From positions 3,720,001-3,784,000 of the forward strand of contig JBCAQO010000002.1 of the NCBI GenBank assembly GCA_039111635.1: a stretch of DNA of 64,000 bases, written 5' to 3'. This document shows positions 1-8,636 of this stretch, one piece after another; the stretch's first letter is position 1, and every line of letters begins with the position of its first letter. A program made the position numbers and the translations under genes. Source of the stretch: Heterobasidion occidentale (taxonomy: Eukaryota > Basidiomycota > Agaricomycetes > Russulales > Bondarzewiaceae). The notes under the pieces are model-generated. The model had not been told where the DNA came from, searched no databases, and saw only the letters and a list, made by a program, of their open reading frames with translations.

Positions 1-13
1 TCTTCCCTATTGG

Positions 14-205
14 GTGAACGAGTAACTTGCGCCTTATGGATTCTTCCTGTATAGCGGTTTCTGCCTGTTTAACCGTTATTCCTGCGCCTAGTAGTTTCTT
101 TCCTGCTGATGTCTGTGTCAGCTTCCGTCTCGAGGTTTCTTCCTGTATTGTGGTCTCCGCTTGTTTGACCGTTAAACCTGCGTCGAGTAGTTTCTTCCCT
201 GCCGA
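14..205 (-). repeat. two tandem 96-bp units at the pol C-terminus
   Basis: Read on the minus strand, 205-110 and 109-14 each encode a 32-residue unit beginning S-A-G-K-K-L-L and ending in R-R-K-L. A third copy begins (P-I-G-K) at the window edge. Element C has a single related unit after its chromodomain (H-P-I-G-K-K-L-L). The units look alpha-helical and charged. Confidence 0.85.
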
Positions 206-3200
206 GGTCTTCATTAACCGAATTTGTCTGTCGCACAGTTCCACTATCTGGTTCCTGTCGAGTGCGAGTTGTAATTCCCGAGTAGACGGCTCCATGCCTC
301 GGACTGCCAGTGGGTATTTCCTGTGGAAGTCACTAACTTCCTCTTTTGCGTTCTTGACCGCGTCCGCTGATTCCCATGAGTTGTCGGATTCCGGGTACCC
401 TTTCCATTTGACTAGGTATTGTAGGGTCTTCCAACGTCCAAAGCGGCGGGATGCTATAATTCTTTCGACCTCAAATTCTTCCTGTCCTTCGATGAGGTCG
501 GGTGGAGGTTTCCTATAGTTTGGACCGTGAGTGGTGTTCTCCTTGTACATGGTTAACCGTGAGGCATGGAAGACGTTGTGTATCTTCCTCCAATTCTTCG
601 GCAACTCCAGCCGATAGTTAACCGTTCCTATGGTGTCCAAAATCTTGAATGGCCCAAATCTTTTTGGCCTTAACTTCTCCGAGGGGTGATCCATGTGTAT
701 GTTCTTTCCGTCGAGCCATACTTGATCGCCTTTCTTGAATGGGGGAAGTTCTACCCCAAACTTGTCGTGCTGAGTCTTCATGGATTCTGCTGCAATTTCC
801 AAACTGGCCTTTGCTTCTTGCTGTGCTCTCTTTAACAGTTCTAGGCGCTTGTCGGCAGTGGGTACATTTGTGTTTCCGACGATTGCAGGGTAAGCTCTTG
901 GTTGGTATCCATGAAGGAGCTCGAACGGCGAGATCTTTGTCACCGAGTGCTGGTGTGAGTTGTGGGCATATTCTGCATAGGGAATAAGTTCGGCCCAGTC
1001 GTCCTGTGTGGAGCTGCAAAATGCCCTGAGGTATTGCTCCAGTTCCTGGTTCATCCGTTCCGTTGCTCCATCCGTCTGTGGGTGGTAAGCCGTGCTAAGG
1101 GATGACTTGATCCCTAATTCTTCTAGTAGCGCCTGTGCTACTTTAGACGCAAATTGCGTTCCGCGGTCCGAAATTATCTTGTCCGGTAATCCGTACCGTC
1201 GCCATGTGTGATCTAAGAGTAATTTCGCCGTTCCGTCGGAATCGATCGTCTTCTTGCAAGGGGTGATGATCGTTGTCTTCGTTAACCGATCCGTGACCAC
1301 GTGTATTGAGTCGTATCCTTTTGACTCCGGGAGATCTGTAATAAATCCATTGTGATTGTTCCGAATGGTCGGTCCGGTATCTCCGTAGGCTGTAACGGCA
1401 CCATTGTCGGGTGTGTGTCGTTCTTCGTTGATTGACATATTGCGCATCCTTCCACGTATTGTTGTACCGTGTTAGACATTCCGGGCCAAGTATAGTCTTG
1501 ACCGACTGACGCCAGGGTACCTCTAACTCCTGGATGTCCCGCTGTTCGGTTGTCGTGATGCCGTTTGATTATGTCCCTTCGTAGTTCTCCGTTTGACGGT
1601 ACGTAAACCTTTCCGCGATGTAGTACGAGGCCGTCCTCTTCGTTCCATTCCTGCAAGCCTTTCTTGAGGGATCTTGGTCCGAGTTCATTGACCTGTTTCA
1701 GTATTTCCAATAGCCAGGGGTCTTCCCTGTTTCCTGCTATGATGCGGTCCCTAAGCTCCGTCTCGATCATGGTAACCGCCGTTCTTCCCGTTGCCCTAAG
1801 GTGGAAGATCTTCTGTGGATCGAGAGGTTCTATCAGATCTGTTGCGCCGAGATGGACAGATCTGATGTTTGTTGCTTCTGTGAAGGGGGTCCGGGAGTTT
1901 GGCTGGGTTGTTTTATCGAAAATTTCCGGCCCGAGGAGGACTTCTCCCGAATTGTCTAATTCCACCCCCTCTTTATGGTCTGGCCTCCGAGACAGACCGT
2001 CTGATTTATTCGTGGTCCCCGCCTTGTGTGTGAGTTTGTAGTCGAAGCGTGACAAATAAAGCGACCACCGGGCTTGTCGACGATTTAGTTTCTGTGATGT
2101 CCTGAACCATTCCAGATTCTTATGATTGGTCCAGACGTCGACCTGGTGTGTGGCGCCTTCCAAGTAATGTCTCCATGCTTCGAACGACCGTACTACCGCC
2201 AGAAGTTCCTTGTCGTATATGGGTAGTTTCGTTCTGCGGGTGCAAGGGATTTCGATATATAGGCACATGGGTGCCACTTGCCGTCCTTGGCCTGTTGCGA
2301 GAGTACTGCACCTGTAGCAAAATCAGAGGCATCGCATTCGATGCGGAATGGCTGTTCCGTATCCGGCATGATTAGTACAGGTGACTCGGTGAATGCCTTT
2401 CTAAGCTGTTGGAAGGCCTGCTCGCATCCTGGGGTCCATACCCAGGCGTGTTCCTTCTGTGTTAACTCGAATAGCGGTCGTGCTACTTTCGAGTAATCCT
2501 TTATAAATCTGCGATAAAAATTGCAGAATCCAAGGAAGGACTGTACTTCCTTGACGCGAGTGGGCGTCGGCCACTGCGCGATTCCTTCTACCTTGACTGG
2601 ATCCATTTCCAGGTGTCCATGCGATATGACGTACCCCAAGTACGTCAGTTTCCTTGTGGAAATGGCATTTCGATGGCTGCAGGTAGAGATCGTTGTCCTT
2701 CAATATTTGGAGGACCTGCTGTACGATTCGGATGTGTTCTTCCATGGTCTTGGTGAATACCAAGATATCGTCCATGTAGATTGCAACCTTCCCCGAGTAG
2801 ATGAGGTCCTTGAAGAGCGAGTTCATCATGGTTTGGAAGGTGGCCGGCGAGTTCGTTAATCCGAAGTACATGACGAGGGGTTCGTACATTCCTAGATTCG
2901 TTAGGAATGCCGCCTTGTGAATATCCTTCAAACATCTTTATGTTGTTGAAACCTGTGTCAACATCCATAAGCGAGAGGTATTCCGCATCCTTGAGTAGGT
3001 CTAAAAGTTCTTGGATTATCGGCAGGGGGTACTTGTTTTTCACGGTTATTTCATTTAACCGTCGATAATCCATGACTGGCCGCAATTTTCCGTTCTTCTT
3101 TTTGACGAAAAAGAAGGGTGATGCGATGTGCGATTTGGATTCCCTGATGAATCCCTTGGCCAGATTTTCCTCTATAAATTTCTTGAGCTCGGCCTGTTCG

Positions 3201-3419
3201 ATAGGACTTAGACTGTAGAGTTTGGGGCATAATGAGTGTTCCATGCCCTCCTTGATGTCAATATGATGGTCCCATGGTCTTTCCGGTGGGAGCCGTCCTT
3301 TGGGTCGTCCGGTGAATACTTCTTTGTAGTCCCAGTATTCCTTTGGTACAATTTCCTCGAATGATAACTCCGGCTTTCCTTTTGCGGCTTCTTCCGCTAA
3401 GCGCTGTGAGTTAGTATGC

Positions 3420-3640
3420 TTCGTCTGTTTCTTTGGTTCCGGCCCGGGCGGGTCTTCGCGCTTGCCCCTAGGCCGCGACTTATTCTTGAATTCTTTGCGT
3501 GCGCCCCAAGGCTGCGGCTGATTTTCCTTGTCTTCACGCGTGCCCCTAGGCCGCGATTTGTTTTCGCGCGTACCCCAAGGTCGCGACTTTTCTTCGCGCA
3601 TGCCCCAAGGCTGCAACTTTTCCTGGGTTTCGGCTCTGTG
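3420..3640 (-). repeat. short in-frame tandem repeats between protease and RT of element A
   Basis: Five to six degenerate units of about 33 bp encode S-R-P-(R/W)-G-x-R-E blocks. Element B lacks this array at the equivalent place, so it is a local expansion in a linker. Confidence 0.75.
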
Positions 3641-5433
3641 GATGTCTACTCCTTCCTCGGAGTCGTTGTATAGTTCCAGTGCTTCTAGAGCTCCCGTTTC
3701 TAGGTACCTGACGAGGTATACTCCATCTTCGTCTAGGTTCGTGGAGGAAAGTGCGGACTTGCCGCTACCGTCTTCTGTTGCATCTTCTTCGGCCCATGTG
3801 GGGGCTTCCATTTGTTTGGCCCGAGCGCGAAGATGCGCATTCAACCTTCGGGTTGTGAACCCCGGATCTTTAGGTATTGTCCGCGGATGTGGTACTGTGG
3901 TGTTTCCCACTTTCCGGCCTGTCCTAGGTATTCCCGCCTTTTGTGATGGGATGCTGTAGTCCCGGCGCTGATAGCCCTCGGCCTCTATCCTGTTCTCTTC
4001 GAGGGTGGGGAATATTGTTTTCTTCCTAAAGGCTCTTTTGGCCTTGACCGGCCCTCCTTGTATTAGACAGGAGGGTGGGCATCTCGTGAGGTGCAGCCCG
4101 TAGGCATGCCAGTCGACTTCTGGGTTGTGCTTTAACAACCAGTCGGTTCCTAGAATCACGTCCTCCTTTCCTATGTCCGAGACAAATAGTAAGGTTCGTT
4201 CCTGGTGCGTTCCGCGATTTTCTCCGTGAATGCGAACGCCTATGTTTACCCGTGCGGTAATGTTTCCTAGTGATTCTCCTCCCACGTGATTTATGGGGAT
4301 GGGTCGAGTGGGAATAGTCGCGACTCGATGTTTCTCTACGAACCGGCGATTAATGAAGTTGCCGGTTGCTCCGCTGTCGATTAACGCAGTGGTTCTTGCC
4401 GTCCTATTGGATCCTACGAGATCTATTTCAATTCGAAGTGATGGTGCCCCTGTTCTTACAATCTGAGAGATTGAAGAGATCGAGATGGCTGGTCTGGGAT
4501 CTTCTTCGACTTCTACTTCTTCGCACAAGTGTGCGATTGGCGAGAACCGATTGCTTGTCGGAATAGGTGTTGGCTGGCGCCTATCCGAGATCCGTTCCAA
4601 GAGATGCTGTATCTCCGAAGCTTCCGCGAGCTTCTTTTCCTGGTATCGGTTCCGTTCTGGGGTTCCTTGCATCCTTTCCCATAGGGTCTTCTTTGGCTTC
4701 TTGTTCCTTCGGTTTGGGCAGTTCCTTGCCCAGTGTCCTGGTTCACTGCAACTAAAACAAATGTCGTTGTCAGTACCTTCACGCTTCCTTTTCCTTCCTT
4801 GGTATGGCGATAGGATTGGTCTATAGGCTTCTTGAAAAGCTTCTTCTTCCATTGACTCCGCGTGCTTTCCTGTTTGAGTTATTAGATCTTCAAAACGATC
4901 TGGTACTCCGTCCTGAAGGACTCGCACGGCGAGTTCTTTCTTGAGTCCTCTCAGGTAGTATTTCTTTTTGAGTTGGTCGTCTGTTCTGGCTAGGAGGGTG
5001 ACCGCCCCGAACCTCTGTGTGTACTGGACCCAATTTCTGTTTCCTTGGGTGACTTTCAATAGTCGGTCTGGTACGCTGGGCAGTTGAAAGGCTTTGTCCG
5101 GGGGTTCCGGTTCTGGGGTCTTGGTGGTACTCATCTTCACTGGCTGGGCGAAGGTTGGAGTAGTGGGGCGTGATCCGGATGGAGATGGGGAACGTAACGT
5201 ATCCGTCCCTTTCGAGTCGGTATCGGTATGGGGGGTGATGGAGTAGCGGTCTGAACAAACTGTCGGTGATTTGGTTAAGCGCACTGCTAATGACCTCGGG
5301 TGGTTCTGCTACAAGGGTGATGGAGAGTGTGTGCGTTCGGCGTAAATCGCCTTCGTGTAGATGGAAGGTGATGACACCGACGATCTCGGTATTTGGGGAG
5401 GGTAGTCCGTCCAGAGTGAGGCAGGGGCAGGTG

Positions 5434-5443
5434 AGCTCGTTCA
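5434..5443 (-). promoter_or_regulatory. self-primer binding site of element A
   Basis: Two bases after the LTR end the sense strand reads TGAACGAGCT. This is the exact reverse complement of AGCTCGTTCA inside the LTR at 5917-5908. The arrangement matches Tf1 of fission yeast, where the 5' end of the transcript folds back as primer. No TGG-type tRNA primer site is seen. Confidence 0.75.
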
Positions 5444-5491
5444 AGTGTTAAGACCTGGTCTTCGCACGTGATGTGCCAGGAGGCTCCTGGG

Positions 5492-5794
5492 TCACTGAGG
5501 GACGTGCCAAATCCAAGTACGTCCGATAAAGGCACCAGCGGCTACTTGTGTGCGTAATTCGGGATGCACAAGGGATTCGTGATGGTATCGCGTCTCCAGG
5601 AATGCACAAAGGTTTTCCCACAGATGTGCGGGTACGACCTGATGCGGACCTGGATGGCAGTAGATATGCTGTCCACTAAAGTCGAGATAGAATACTGCTA
5701 GTCCTGTGTAGAACTCAGCCAGTATTGAGATGACGACTGAGTGGTTGAGGATGATGGTAGAGAGAAGCGCAGGGCAAGTCAAACCGATGCTCAA
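5492..5794 (-). CDS. AUG-less ORF inside LTR A1, related to the LTR B ORF
   Basis: An ORF of 100 codons in the R-U5 part of the LTR. It begins after an in-frame TAG and contains no ATG. The same ORF is intact in LTR A2 (16123-16425) and has a recognisable relative of 108 codons in the B LTRs. The shared core F-Y-T-G-L-A is written TTC TAC ACA GGA CTA GCA here and TTC TAT ACC GGG CTA GCT in B, so all differences there are synonymous. This suggests past selection on the protein. No known domain is recognised, and translation would need a non-AUG start. Confidence 0.45.
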   Translation of the reverse strand: MSIGLTCPALLSTIILNHSVVISILAEFYTGLAVFYLDFSGQHIYCHPGPHQVVPAHLWENLCAFLETRYHHESLVHPELRTQVAAGAFIGRTWIWHVPQ

Positions 5795-5942
5795 GCAGAT
5801 GTTCTATTGACAATCAAGAGTCTGGCCTATTGGCAAAGACTATGATGTAGCAGAGGTATGGCTAGTACCAAAGGTCAAGAGTAAGAACAGGTGGGGAGTA
5901 ACAAAGGTGAACGAGCTGGCGATACAGGTATCTGGCTCGTTC

Positions 5943-5950
5943 TATATATA
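5943..5950 (-). promoter_or_regulatory. TATA box of LTR A1
   Basis: TATATATA on the sense strand lies 33 bp before AGCTCGTTCA, the likely first bases of the transcript. LTR A2 has the same arrangement with a slightly changed flank. Confidence 0.7.
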
Positions 5951-6268
5951 CGTAAACTACTTTAGGGCAAGATCGACAGAAGGTCCGTGCTTCTTAAGGT
6001 ACCGAGGTAAATAGAAGCAAACGATCAACGATTGAAGAATCAACGAACAAACCGTTGGGGCAGGGACAGGAACCAGGAACAGGAACCGTTCAGGTAACTG
6101 TGATGACATGATCGCTGATCAGGGGTAGAAGATAAGATAAGATAACTCAATGTCTGTTGGTGAAGTCAAAAGGTCGGTCACCGGGTATAGGCCATATCCG
6201 TTGGTCATAGACCACGTGTCATATGATCAGATGATCATGTATCATGTGTTATGAGCCGGCTCTTAACA

Positions 6269-7117
6269 GGTAAGTGTTTCATGTATATCATGAATTTGAG
6301 TCTGTGCTGCATAGGTCACCTTGAAGCGAGCCCAAACTGGTCGTCATAACTTCAATTGACTCAAGAATGACCAGTTGTTAGTACGACCAACCTCTTCGCT
6401 AGTAGATGTTCTCATGAAGGTGTGCATTCCATTCTCCGGTAAGTTGGTGGTGCCCTTATAGTGTCATCGAAATCTCCATAAGCGCTCATAGGATGGTCAA
6501 TTCTCGAAGCGCTAACAATAATAGCAGACTTGCAGCGAGTGAAGCGGAAAAAAAGCAGAAACTAAAGAAACCAATCACAAGGGGGTTCTCTACGGTTTTA
6601 CAATATCAGATGGTTGGTTCGCATAGTTGTTCTTCCAGCCTATCTGCTAATCTCTGTATAGGTCGGGAATCGGGAACAGTGATAATCTGGTAACATTTCG
6701 GTGCACTATCACTTCAGACGGGACATAAATGTCGAGAAGGACAACTCACTCACACTCACACCCTATCGTATCTACAATGAGGGCATATCAATATCATGTG
6801 AGCACGGCGCTTTGTTTTGAAGTGTTATGGGCAACTATCCAACCTCGATATGGACCCACATGGACCAACTCAAGTCCATCTAATCTTGCCAAGTGCGTCG
6901 AGCCTCACATGTTGTCCTGCTCATATTCTGAAGAAGATTCCACATAGGTCACGAAACATACATGCTCCATAGGTGGACATTCATTTGACCAATAAAGCCC
7001 CGAAGCTCGTTGTGTGGGCGTTTGATAAGCATCCTCGTGAGTCCACGTTTGCATTATAACTACAATCTCCGAATGCCCGACCGCCTTGTTTCACCCTTCT
7101 CAACTCCCATCCCCCCA
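6269..7117. other. intergenic region between element A and the family member at 7118
   Basis: No gene is supported here; only short low-quality ORFs occur. Near its right end GGGCGTTTGATAAGC (about 7017-7031) is shared with the upstream region of the related gene at 46330 and partly of the one at 26833, so the last 100 bp probably hold the promoter and 5' UTR of the next gene. Confidence 0.6.
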
Positions 7118-7786
7118 ATGCAGAACAACGCAGAGTACCTCGAGAATATTCCTTTTCAAAAGGGTGCCCAAGGTCTAGATATTGATATATGGATCAGCCT
7201 CGTTTCACATCGGAAACCCTACCTTTCTGATGCTACTATCACCAAGGTAGAGCATTACAGGAGCATTAAGAACAATCAAGGATTTCTTGCTATCTATGTT
7301 AACCATCCTATTCGCTCGACCGTCTTCGTCATTGAACGCGCTGTCTCCGCGTCGCCTCGATCCATCATTGAATTCTGTTGCTCACCCTCATCTTCTATGT
7401 GGGGCCCCTCTCAAGCCCAGTTTACCATCTCAATTCCAACCCCTGATGCGAGGCATGCGCTGTCTTCTATCACACGCACACACAAAGATGTCAAGGTTGC
7501 GAGCACACTCATTTTCCCTCCCGACCATCTACCATCCGATTTACAACTGGCAGTACTTCTTCTTGTCATGAAAGATTTTGCACCTCTATCCGACTCCTAC
7601 ACACAATGCGTGTTTGACGTCTTGAAGGAGTTGTTTGGAGGTCGTAAGCAAGTGGGGAAAAATAAAGGTGTCTCCCCAGGAGGTGTTGAGGGGTCAGGAC
7701 AGAGTCTCACGGTTTCGCTTGCCGCCGTCATGCAGAGGTTTCAAGACGTGTGGACAGCGTTTATTCAGAAGAGGACATCACATTAG
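7118..7786 (+). CDS. uncharacterised family protein, member 1 (222 aa)
   Basis: A single-exon gene of a family with six copies in this window, which I do not recognise. Family features are a G-L-D-x-D-x-W-I block (about residue 18), K-V-E-H-Y (about residue 43), F-L-A-I-Y-x-x-H-P, V-F-x-I-E-R, then a second half with T-L-x-F, a P-S-D-x-x-L motif and V-F-D-x-L-K-x-L-F. No signal peptide or membrane segment is visible. It is closest to member 2 at 46330, with which it also shares upstream sequence. The start was chosen because the similarity with member 2 begins at this ATG; an in-frame extension upstream is not conserved. Confidence 0.75.
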   Translation: MQNNAEYLENIPFQKGAQGLDIDIWISLVSHRKPYLSDATITKVEHYRSIKNNQGFLAIYVNHPIRSTVFVIERAVSASPRSIIEFCCSPSSSMWGPSQAQFTISIPTPDARHALSSITRTHKDVKVASTLIFPPDHLPSDLQLAVLLLVMKDFAPLSDSYTQCVFDVLKELFGGRKQVGKNKGVSPGGVEGSGQSLTVSLAAVMQRFQDVWTAFIQKRTSH

Positions 7787-8260
7787 GTTCTCGAGGGTGG
7801 AGGAAGAAATGGTGAGTTTTCTCGCTGGCGATCTCCTGCCTTCGTTATTGACTTTATTACAACGAAATGAGCACAGATGCGCTGCTTCGAGGCACCGGTG
7901 TAACTCGCGGTTGGAAAGATTGGTATGGAACTAACTTCGGTCATCCCGCTACGGTCTAAGGCTTGTCATGACATGACTTGTATACACGTATAAGGTTGTT
8001 GGCCGTTTAAGCTTGAGTATTCTTCAGATATTTCCAGACTCTATGGGTCCTGATAGCATCGGTCTATGTCCCCTGTAGTTCAAGGTGTGGAAGGCATGTC
8101 GGCAGAATGTATGTATTATGTGAGTATTAAGTTATGACGTGTGTACCAGGTGATATACATCTTTACAATTCATGCTTTAAAGCCAAGTCGTCCGACAATC
8201 CAATACACCGCGCAAAATACGGACATTGTCTCATTTAGGACTATGTCCCAAGTGGAGGTG
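7787..8260. other. non-coding flank left of the copia element
   Basis: No gene is supported. The region ends at the left copy (8261-8265) of the CTCAG target duplication of the copia element. Confidence 0.6.
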
Positions 8261-8265
8261 CTCAG

Positions 8266-8566
8266 TATTGAAGGTGCAACTCGCTCGGAGCACTACGGAG
8301 CAGTTTCGGGGTTTACGGAAGTATCGTACCTTACATTTGTTATTCTTTCGGTACCGGAACTGCTATCTTCTGTTATATACTTGCGGTCTCATGTCCGGGC
8401 TTCCTCAGACCTTCGCGTTACTCGTGCGAGGCTGAGGTGAGCCCCATATAGTTTACCTTTCCATATCTATTGCTTACCCTATTGTAGTCAGTTCTACTCT
8501 AGGTGAATATATAGACCTTCGTGTTACTCGTGCGAGGCTGAGTCAGTTCTACTCTAGATTTCTACA
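8266..8566 (+). repeat. 5' LTR of the copia element
   Basis: A 301-bp LTR starting TATTGAAGG (probably TG changed to TA) and ending CTACA. The right 174 bp recur at 26274-26447. Within it the phrase CGTTACTCGTGCGAGGCTGA is present twice. Confidence 0.85.
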
Positions 8567-8578
8567 GGTTATGGGCCC
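8567..8578 (+). promoter_or_regulatory. copia primer binding site for a half initiator tRNA-Met
   Basis: GGTTATGGGCCC directly follows the LTR. It is the complement of the anticodon stem-loop of initiator tRNA-Met (GGGCCCATAACC), the internal site known to prime Drosophila copia. Confidence 0.75.
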
Positions 8579-8636
8579 TGCCTTAATCTGCTAAGCCACT
8601 CTCTACTCGTAACCTTTCGTAACAAGCCTCGATACC

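Larger units (their letters stand above)
1..5134 (-). pseudogene. gag-pol polyprotein of element A, frameshifted
   Basis: Gag starts at the ATG at 5134-5132, the first AUG after the inferred transcript start. A CCHC knuckle (C-X2-C-X4-H-X4-C, about 4715-4765) is followed by a retropepsin with a D-S-G active site near 4374-4382. The RT has the K-L-R-P-V-M-D-Y block near 3060-3110 and Y-M-D-D near 2768-2779. RNase H, an integrase HHCC zinc finger (about 1430-1560) and a chromodomain with the K-W-K-G-Y-P core (about 370-500) complete it. The frame changes near 2927, 2640, 2230 and 1350. Compared with element B, gag lacks roughly 100 residues before the L-R-G-L-K block. Between protease and RT sits a repeat-rich linker, and after the chromodomain a 32-residue helix is repeated in tandem. 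The repeats could be lineage-specific or errors of copying. Confidence 0.9.
5135..5917 (-). promoter_or_regulatory. AUG-free 5' leader of element A
   Basis: From the inferred transcript start (5917) to the gag AUG (5134) the sense strand has no ATG in 783 nt, while the opposite strand has more than twenty. The leader covers the R and U5 parts of the LTR, the primer site and a pre-gag stretch that is open in one frame from the primer site (5444) to beyond the gag start without any ATG. Whether the open frames are translated cannot be seen. Confidence 0.85.
1..6268 (-). mobile_element. Ty3/gypsy chromovirus, element A (partial, decayed)
   Basis: An LTR retrotransposon read on the minus strand. 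Its 5' LTR is at the right end (5446-6268). Gag, protease, reverse transcriptase, RNase H, integrase and chromodomain follow leftwards, and the window edge cuts the element near the pol C-terminus, so the 3' LTR is outside. The domain order with integrase after RNase H, and the chromodomain, place it in the Ty3/gypsy chromoviruses. The coding region has at least three frameshifts and a shortened gag, so this copy cannot move by itself. The first bases outside the LTR are GGTAA (6269-6273), the candidate target duplication. Confidence 0.93.
5446..6268 (-). repeat. 5' LTR of element A (LTR A1)
   Basis: An 823-bp LTR with TGTTA...TAACA ends, matched by a second copy at 16077-16880. Both ends carry near-palindromes: 6247-6268 at the U3 end and AAGACC/GGTCTT at the U5 end. 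Sense direction is minus, with the TATA box at 5950-5943 and the inferred start of R at 5917. Confidence 0.92.

Noticed and set aside
27..518. Plus-strand ORF over the start of the window
   Set aside because: It is the antisense shadow of the chromodomain and repeat region of element A, which reads as a known protein on the minus strand.
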